Of a stretch of DNA of 64,000 bases, positions 59,110 to 64,000 are shown one piece after another. The notes below the pieces were generated by a model. That model was not told the origin of the DNA and did not search any database. It was given only the letters and a program-made list of their open reading frames with translations. Source of the DNA: Bacillota bacterium (GTDB taxonomy: Bacteria; Bacillota; Clostridia; Acetivibrionales; DTU013); contig JAEXNT010000081.1 of the NCBI GenBank assembly GCA_023439545.1, forward strand, positions 1 through 64,000. The letters run 5' to 3'. Each line of letters begins with the position of its first letter. Positions within the stretch are counted from its first letter, which is position 1. The translations under genes were made by a program, and so were the position numbers.

Positions 59110-60006
59110 TCAGGGCTTTCGCACCTTCGCCCCAATCGCTATCCAATCCCCGCCTTCGCAATATTTTTCACCGGCAAGGTCATTCCATATGTGCAGCGCC
59201 TCAAACCCGGCGTTTTCCAGGGCAGCCTTGATCGTATCAAGGTTATAGTCGTGGAACCAGTTGCGGTAGACCGCTGCTCCGTCTTCATCCACCACGATGA
59301 ACTGATCGAGCCAGACGTCGATATCAGGGTAATCCCAACCCTGCTCGAGAACGAGATGCCTGCCCGGACGCCAGAAGCCTCCGTCGCTGACATACCAGCC
59401 TTTCCGGACACCTGCCCATTTCCTGAGAGCTCTCGTAGTCACATCGAATATGAAAATGCCGTCCTTCTTCAAGGCTCTATGTACTATCTTCAGCAAACGG
59501 TCCCGCTTATCGTCGGAAAAAACATTAAGCTCTCCATAAACCTGGATAACTGCATCAAACTCACCGGTGTAATCGATATCAAAGAAATCGCACTTTTTAT
59601 ACTCTATGCCGAGCCCCGCATCTTCCGCACACTTGCGGCCATACTCGAGCGAGCTTTGCGAAATGTCGATCCCGGTAACAACAGCGCCTTCGCTGCTCAA
59701 TCTCTGTGCATACAATCCCGGACCGCATCCGAGGTCAAGCACCCTCATCCCCGGCTTTATGATCCCCGAATCGAACAAATGGCGCACAGTTTGGGCGATC
59801 ATCCCTGGTTTTCTACTCGCTGCATCCGTATCAGGGCTCAAATGTATCTCGAGCATGCTCTTTGATATATGGGGGTCGTCCCAGAAGGCAAGTATTTCTG
59901 CAGGTCCTTCCGTTATGTCTTTAGGAACCATTCTGAAGCCCGGCTCGAACGGAGCCGGTTTACCGCTGCATTTGTTGATAAAATCCAGCAATTCGTCGTT
60001 AAACAT
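59110..60006 (-). CDS. class I SAM-dependent methyltransferase
   Basis: 298 residues. A helical N-terminal part precedes RVLDLGCGPGLYAQRL (motif I), VTGIDIS (II) and FDAVIQVYGELNVF (IV); the C-terminal half holds a small barrel-like region with WRPGRHLVLEQGWDYPDIDV. No family with a known substrate is recognised. The ATG directly follows the TGA of a 52-residue gene, with GGAGGG inside that gene as its ribosome-binding site, so the two are translated as a pair. Confidence 0.85.
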   Translation of the reverse strand: MFNDELLDFINKCSGKPAPFEPGFRMVPKDITEGPAEILAFWDDPHISKSMLEIHLSPDTDAASRKPGMIAQTVRHLFDSGIIKPGMRVLDLGCGPGLYAQRLSSEGAVVTGIDISQSSLEYGRKCAEDAGLGIEYKKCDFFDIDYTGEFDAVIQVYGELNVFSDDKRDRLLKIVHRALKKDGIFIFDVTTRALRKWAGVRKGWYVSDGGFWRPGRHLVLEQGWDYPDIDVWLDQFIVVDEDGAAVYRNWFHDYNLDTIKAALENAGFEALHIWNDLAGEKYCEGGDWIAIGAKVRKP

Positions 60007-60165
60007 TCAATCAACCCTCCTGTCGTCAACGAGTTTTTTCTCATCCTGCCTGCGCTTCTTCTTATTTTTCAGGTCATTGTCCTGAACCCTTGTCCTAGGA
60101 TTGATATCCCAGCTATTACGAACCTGCTTTATAAAATCGTAAGTCGTTTTATCCTTTTTCTTCAT
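60007..60165 (-). CDS. small basic protein, conserved-looking, unknown function
   Basis: 52 residues, 40% Lys, Arg and Asp. It starts MKKKDKTTYDFIKQVRNSWD, then INPRTRV, and ends with a Lys-rich tail. The segment WxINPxTRV resembles small Lys-rich proteins (about 50-60 residues) common in Bacillota. ATG with GGGGTG 7 bp upstream. Stop TGA abuts the methyltransferase start. No function known; possible nucleic-acid or ribosome association is inference. Confidence 0.65.
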   Translation of the reverse strand: MKKKDKTTYDFIKQVRNSWDINPRTRVQDNDLKNKKKRRQDEKKLVDDRRVD

Positions 60166-60289
60166 GCGTCAACACCCCATTCCTTCTTGAACCTCTGCCT
60201 CTGCGGTCGCAGCTGCAGCTTCCATAGCGGCCATTTTGCCCCGGTATTTTTCAGCCGTACCAGCCCCGCCAGCCGCCCGCATAAAAAAC

Positions 60290-60323
60290 ATAAACCTGCA
60301 GGCAAAAAACCCTGCAGGTTTAT
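60290..60323 (-). terminator. terminator of the SLH/transglutaminase gene
   Basis: Exact 13-bp arms (60290-60302 and 60311-60323) with an 8-nt loop, followed on the minus strand by GTTTTTT. It lies 130 bp after the stop of that gene; the stretch between shows no other feature. Confidence 0.88.
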
Positions 60324-60450
60324 AGTGTTCTGCAATAATTCAATTATATTGGCAATTCCAAAATCAGTCAATCGCAGCGCTTTTTTATAATCGTTTTTTA
60401 CACATGCGCGCCTTCGTCACTTTCGCGGCTTGATAGACATATGGAGCTAA

Positions 60451-62160
60451 TCACCAGTATTTGATATCTGAAACAATTATTATCCCAAAATCTTCATTTA
60501 TGGAATATTTGTAGCCGGACACGGTCCCGAATCTGTACATTATGCCTGATAGGTCTTTGACAGCGCCTGCAGTATAATTTTTAATCCTTGCTTCCAACCG
60601 GGTCTTTTTCTGGCTGACAGTTTTTTGTACGGCTTCTTCAAACGCTGAAACATTGTCGACAACAAGACCTGACTTGTAATAATAATTATACTCAGTGCTG
60701 TTGCAAGCCGGATAATCGACATTTGTCCAATTACATAGCTTGGTGGTATCATTGTCTGTAAGGTTAAAATGATAGTACGTCAATAGGTTCTCTTTTGAGA
60801 CAGGGTCGTCGAAAGCTACATCCAGATGGTAGTACCTGCCTCCTACATTCATGATGTTCCAGACATGAGCCGTCCACTTGTTATCGACATATGATTCACC
60901 GTTTACAATGATGCATTCCATATCAATGAGGTCGCATATCAGCTTTACGGCTTTTGAATAACCCTCACACGTAGCCGAGCCAAGTTCGAGACAGCCGTAT
61001 GCATTGAAGGAACTGGCGGGTGAAATGGAAGTCAGATCGGCAGTAGTATCCACACTTGTATTGTTTATTATATAGTCGTGGATGGCGAGCTCTTTATCAT
61101 AGTCGGACATGCCTGCCCGAATGATTTCCATGATGATTTGCTTCGCCTTGATTACTGTCTCCTTCGCCCATTGCTTTCTTTTCTGAAATTCGCTTTCGGA
61201 GAATTTATATTTGATTGTAGCTCTTCCCGAGTAGTCAATGCTACCTTTAAACTCTCCGTAATCAAAGAAATTCTCCACACCTGTATTCAGCTCAACCGCT
61301 TCTTTTGCTCGCATGCAGGCAGTTTTGAAATCATCTGCGATGCTTCCGGTATAATTGCTGTAATCTATGCTGAATACGGTTTTGGTTTCATAAAGCATTT
61401 TTCTCAGCAGCCTGAAAAGGTCCGTGCTGTCTTTTATTACATATCCCCTGTCTGTGGTGGCTGCATCATATTCCGCTATTTCGCCGATTTCGTCCCGAAG
61501 ATCGGAAGTATATAGCCCCAATATTCTTGCCGCTTCTTTTGATACCGCCTTGTCCTGTGTTACGAGCTTATCCAGCAGTGTAAGGCTGCTCCCTTTCAGA
61601 TGTGTTTCCAAAGCGCTGTATGAAACACCCACAAGGTCATCTCTTAGGAATGGAGTCTTATTTTTCAGAGCCGCTGCCTCCGTATTGTCCAGCAAGCCGA
61701 TAAGTACGGCTTTTTCCAATGCATTGCCAGCTTGGAAGTCACCCTTATTATCATCGAACCCAAGTGAACGCAATATGAAGGTAGTATAATGCTGAACAGA
61801 AAGTTTTTGATTGGAACCAAACAGGTTGTTGCCGATGCCCGTTGTAAGACCGTTTTGATACATATATCCTACTTGATTGTCGGCCCATTTGGGTACATCC
61901 GTAAAAGGATGCTTCAATTTTGATTTATTTGCTTCCTCTTCCTTACCCAAAAGCCTGACCAGCATACAGGCGCCCTCTATCCTTGTAGGGGTCCGATCGA
62001 GATTGAAACTTGTCCCGTCACCCATGAACAGTCCCATTATTTTCAGATCTATTGCTTTTCCGTAGTTTGCATAATCCCTGTCAGCCGCATGAACCGGGGC
62101 CGGCATTGTAAACGAGAGCGCCAATGCCAAAAATAATATGCTTAGCCTGATCCTTTGCAT
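60451..62160 (-). CDS. secreted protein with SLH-like region and transglutaminase-like domain
   Basis: 569 residues from the ATG at 62160 (AAAGGATGG 7 bp upstream). A signal peptide (1-24, ending PVHAA) is followed by a region resembling S-layer homology repeats (about 55-180; FTDVPKWADNQVGYMYQNGL and FLRDDLVGVSYSAL). The transglutaminase core (about 355-500) has Cys in SATCEGYSKAV, His in AHVWNIMN and Asp in YHLDVAFDDP, a complete catalytic triad. Such proteins are cell-surface or wall-linked and may be proteases or crosslinkers. Substrate unknown. Alone in its unit. Confidence 0.85.
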   Translation of the reverse strand: MQRIRLSILFLALALSFTMPAPVHAADRDYANYGKAIDLKIMGLFMGDGTSFNLDRTPTRIEGACMLVRLLGKEEEANKSKLKHPFTDVPKWADNQVGYMYQNGLTTGIGNNLFGSNQKLSVQHYTTFILRSLGFDDNKGDFQAGNALEKAVLIGLLDNTEAAALKNKTPFLRDDLVGVSYSALETHLKGSSLTLLDKLVTQDKAVSKEAARILGLYTSDLRDEIGEIAEYDAATTDRGYVIKDSTDLFRLLRKMLYETKTVFSIDYSNYTGSIADDFKTACMRAKEAVELNTGVENFFDYGEFKGSIDYSGRATIKYKFSESEFQKRKQWAKETVIKAKQIIMEIIRAGMSDYDKELAIHDYIINNTSVDTTADLTSISPASSFNAYGCLELGSATCEGYSKAVKLICDLIDMECIIVNGESYVDNKWTAHVWNIMNVGGRYYHLDVAFDDPVSKENLLTYYHFNLTDNDTTKLCNWTNVDYPACNSTEYNYYYKSGLVVDNVSAFEEAVQKTVSQKKTRLEARIKNYTAGAVKDLSGIMYRFGTVSGYKYSINEDFGIIIVSDIKYW

Positions 62161-62307
62161 ATAAACACCATCCTTTAATAAAAAGTCGCTGGTAATCAAA
62201 GTGTGTTTATAATTGTATTAATGCAATTATACTAAATTTACCAGGTTTTTTCAATTAAAGGGTTATAATGTTTATGCAGACGTCAATTTGCCTCTTCAAC
62301 ATATTTT

Positions 62308-63099
62308 TTATTTTATGCCTGACATATCGCTCACTTTTACATTCGGATTGGTATGTCTGCCCTTTTTATACGTACCGCGACCATACTGAACAGCTTTGGC
62401 GGGGCAATAGTGAAGGCAGGCAAAGCACTGGCTGCAACGGTTTCCCCATACCGGCCTGCCGTTTACCCTTATGTTTTCATTGCAGCATACTTTTTCACAT
62501 ATGCCGCATCCGGTACATTTGTTGTCAGCGAAAAATTTACGGGGCTGTATTGCGAAATTGTTGAACAAAGGATTTACCAGTGCCGTTTTCAGTCCGGGAA
62601 ACCGCAATGCCAGTTTATCCGTATCTACCGACCTTCTTTCAGCTATTGCACCACAGATTCGGTCAATTTCCTCTTCCGCCGCTTCGAGCTTTTCCTGTCT
62701 CAGGCGTTCAGGGTCTACATCCGTCATGAAGACGTAATTATTCGGCATCCTGACCGAGAAACCGGCGTTTAAAACGAGAGCTCTCTTTTGCAGGCTTTTA
62801 CGCAATACCTTTAATGAATTGCCGGTATCATCGCCGCAGGTTGCAGCTGAAAAAATATATTGATCCCTGTAATTTCTGAGCTTCAGTTTGGATATGAAAT
62901 CCAGAACTATCCTGGGAGGCGCCCATGCATATACAGGATACACGAATCCGATTATCTCGCCGTCGTGAAGGGTATATTCGTATCCGTCTGCGGCATTTTT
63001 CATCAGGCGCGCGATCGGAGCCAACCCTTCGTCAAAACGCGAAGCAATTTGGGAAGCCACATAGTACGAGTTTCCCGTGCCGGAAAAATAAAAAATCAT
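62308..63099 (-). CDS. EFR1-family flavodoxin-ferredoxin protein
   Basis: 263 residues. The N-terminal flavodoxin-like domain opens IFYFSGTGNSYYVASQI (FMN phosphate loop) and continues VYAWAPPRIVLDFI. Near the C terminus two 4Fe-4S motifs follow: CTGCGICEKVC and CSQCFACLHYCP. This is the EFR1 layout, a family of anaerobic electron carriers/oxidoreductases with unknown partner. GGTGGAGG lies directly before the ATG. No redox enzyme gene is adjacent. Confidence 0.88.
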   Translation of the reverse strand: MIFYFSGTGNSYYVASQIASRFDEGLAPIARLMKNAADGYEYTLHDGEIIGFVYPVYAWAPPRIVLDFISKLKLRNYRDQYIFSAATCGDDTGNSLKVLRKSLQKRALVLNAGFSVRMPNNYVFMTDVDPERLRQEKLEAAEEEIDRICGAIAERRSVDTDKLALRFPGLKTALVNPLFNNFAIQPRKFFADNKCTGCGICEKVCCNENIRVNGRPVWGNRCSQCFACLHYCPAKAVQYGRGTYKKGRHTNPNVKVSDMSGIK

Positions 63100-63123
63100 T
63101 TCCCTCCACCGCGCCCTTTCAAT

Positions 63124-63510
63124 TCATATTATTTTTGTGTATACCTTTCTATTCCTTGGACCGTCGAACTCGCAGAAATAAATGCCCTGCCAGGTCCCGA
63201 GCCTGAGCTGCCCGTTTTCAACGATAACGGTACAGGACGAGCCCATGAGCGAAGCCTTGACGTGCGCGTGCGAGTTCCCTTCGGCGTGACGGTAGCCGCC
63301 GCTTTCGGGTGAGATCCTGCGCAATATTGACAGCATGTCGTAAACGACGTCGGGGTCGGCGTTCTCATTGATGGTGACTCCGGCCGTCGTATGCGGTACG
63401 AACACGATTACAGCTCCGTCGATTATCCCGCTTTTCTGAACGTCCTGCCTGACCATTTCGGTTATGTTGATCATTTCGTCCTGCCTTGAAGTTTTTATCG
63501 CATGTTCCAT
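63124..63510 (-). CDS. YjbQ/UPF0047 family protein (secondary thiamine-phosphate synthase activity reported for the family)
   Basis: 128 residues from the ATG at 63510, with AAGGAGG 8 bp upstream; the longer frame to 63615 would overlap the sirtuin gene. The UPF0047 signature is complete: FVPHTTAGVTINENADPDV, GNSHAHVKASLMGSS and LGTWQGIYFCEFDGPR, with conserved histidines forming a metal-like pocket. The family weakly complements thiamine-phosphate synthase mutants, but its physiological role is unsettled. The gene follows the sirtuin by 65 bp on the same strand. Confidence 0.9.
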   Translation of the reverse strand: MEHAIKTSRQDEMINITEMVRQDVQKSGIIDGAVIVFVPHTTAGVTINENADPDVVYDMLSILRRISPESGGYRHAEGNSHAHVKASLMGSSCTVIVENGQLRLGTWQGIYFCEFDGPRNRKVYTKII

Positions 63511-63575
63511 ATATCCTGCCTCCTTTTCGACCGATGCCAATATAGCCGCCAACTCCGACCAAGCAGATTTGCCTC

Positions 63576-64000
63576 TTATCGACCCACTTGCGAAAACACC
63601 TCGCCGAGGCCGCACTGCAGCCGCAGGTTGGCATATTGGTCGTAGGGCGTTACCGATTTGTTGATAAGCACCAGCCGTTTGCCGGAATAATACCTTACAA
63701 GGCCTGCTGCGGGATAAACGGACAGCGAAGTCCCCCCTACGATCAGCATATCAGCCTCTGCAATGCTGCGCACGGCTTCATCGACAACGTCATCGTCAAG
63801 ACCTTCCTCGTAAAGCACGACGTCAGGCTTAATGATACCGCCGCATCCGCACAACGGGACGCCTGTCGAATCCAGGACGGCGCCAAGCCCATAAGCCTTG
63901 CCGCACTTCATACAGTAATTCCGGTGCACCGAACCGTGCAGTTCCAAGACCTTTTTACTTCCCGCCAGCTGGTGAAGGCCGTCGATATTCTGCGTTACAA
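63576..64000 (-). CDS. NAD-dependent protein deacylase (sirtuin), 5' part outside the window
   Basis: The frame is open to the window edge, so only the C-terminal about 141 residues are seen. VTQNIDGLHQLAG and LELHGSVHRN carry the conserved NID and catalytic His of Sir2; four cysteines (CMKC and CGC with a preceding C region, NYCMKCGK ... PLCGCGGI) bind zinc; GTSLSVYPAAG and LINKSVTPYD close the NAD pocket. Sirtuins remove acetyl groups from protein lysines using NAD+. Start codon and class (I, II, III or U) cannot be judged. Confidence 0.92.
   Translation of the reverse strand, partial: VTQNIDGLHQLAGSKKVLELHGSVHRNYCMKCGKAYGLGAVLDSTGVPLCGCGGIIKPDVVLYEEGLDDDVVDEAVRSIAEADMLIVGGTSLSVYPAAGLVRYYSGKRLVLINKSVTPYDQYANLRLQCGLGEVFSQVGR

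Noticed and set aside
60162..60371. 69-codon minus-strand frame ending near the small basic protein gene
   Set aside because: It would span the terminator at 60290-60323, has no ribosome-binding site and covers the untranslated start of the next unit.

Overview
The window looks like chromosomal DNA of a Gram-positive anaerobe of the Bacillota, most likely class Clostridia. This rests on two T-box leaders, Shine-Dalgarno sites close to AGGAGG before nearly every gene, frequent GTG and TTG starts, LTA-synthase-like sulfatases, SpoVB/MurJ-type and FemAB-type wall genes, an EFR1-type flavodoxin/ferredoxin protein and P-II proteins fused to ammonium transporters. No rRNA, tRNA, CRISPR array, transposase or phage gene was seen. 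Both ends cut through genes: an ABC-F ATPase on the left and a sirtuin on the right.

Layout. 0-11 kb is rich in cell-wall genes: a MurE-like ligase, a CapA-VanX fusion, a D,D-carboxypeptidase, and an operon of ATP-grasp ligase, FemX-type aminoacyltransferase and MurJ/SpoVB-type flippase behind one clear promoter. 11-24 kb holds accessory and stress genes: an SDR oxidoreductase, an antibiotic-resistance-type ABC-F protein with an attenuator ending at its start codon, an AlkZ-related protein, a WYL regulator, a divergent EamA/MocR pair, an Lrp-type regulator, an LTA-synthase-like sulfatase and a MATE exporter. 25-29 kb carries a uroporphyrinogen-decarboxylase-like protein and a tryptophan T-box (specifier UGG) in front of a three-gene ABC importer of the TrpXYZ type. 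30-41 kb holds an S41-type lipoprotein, an A+T-rich patch with an ABC-transporter remnant, an intracellular-looking GH10 enzyme, a TerC protein, a tandem metallo-beta-lactamase-fold protein, and an operon of LTA-synthase-like sulfatase, membrane-anchored MutS-like ATPase and AraC regulator.

41.5-46.2 kb is the most striking part. Two ammonium transporter genes, each fused to a C-terminal P-II signalling domain, lie in tandem. Each has its own promoter, the same structured leader RNA and the same type of terminator. The leaders differ by changes that keep their pairings, and each can fold in two mutually exclusive ways, one ending in an intrinsic terminator. A small two-helix membrane protein is the first gene of the second unit.

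46.3-48.7 kb is a methionine T-box (specifier AUG) and a methionyl-tRNA synthetase with an altered KMSKS loop. 48.7-64 kb runs almost entirely on the minus strand: small domain proteins, a geranylgeranyl-reductase-like flavoprotein, HAD and HD phosphohydrolases, methyltransferases, a soluble PAS histidine kinase, a four-carbon sugar-acid module (aldose epimerase, DUF1537 kinase, PdxA2), a transglutaminase with an SLH-like region, an EFR1 protein, a YjbQ protein and the sirtuin.

All calls come from reading translated sequence and motifs by eye; no database search was run. Start codons were moved from the longest open frame wherever a ribosome-binding site pointed to an internal start.
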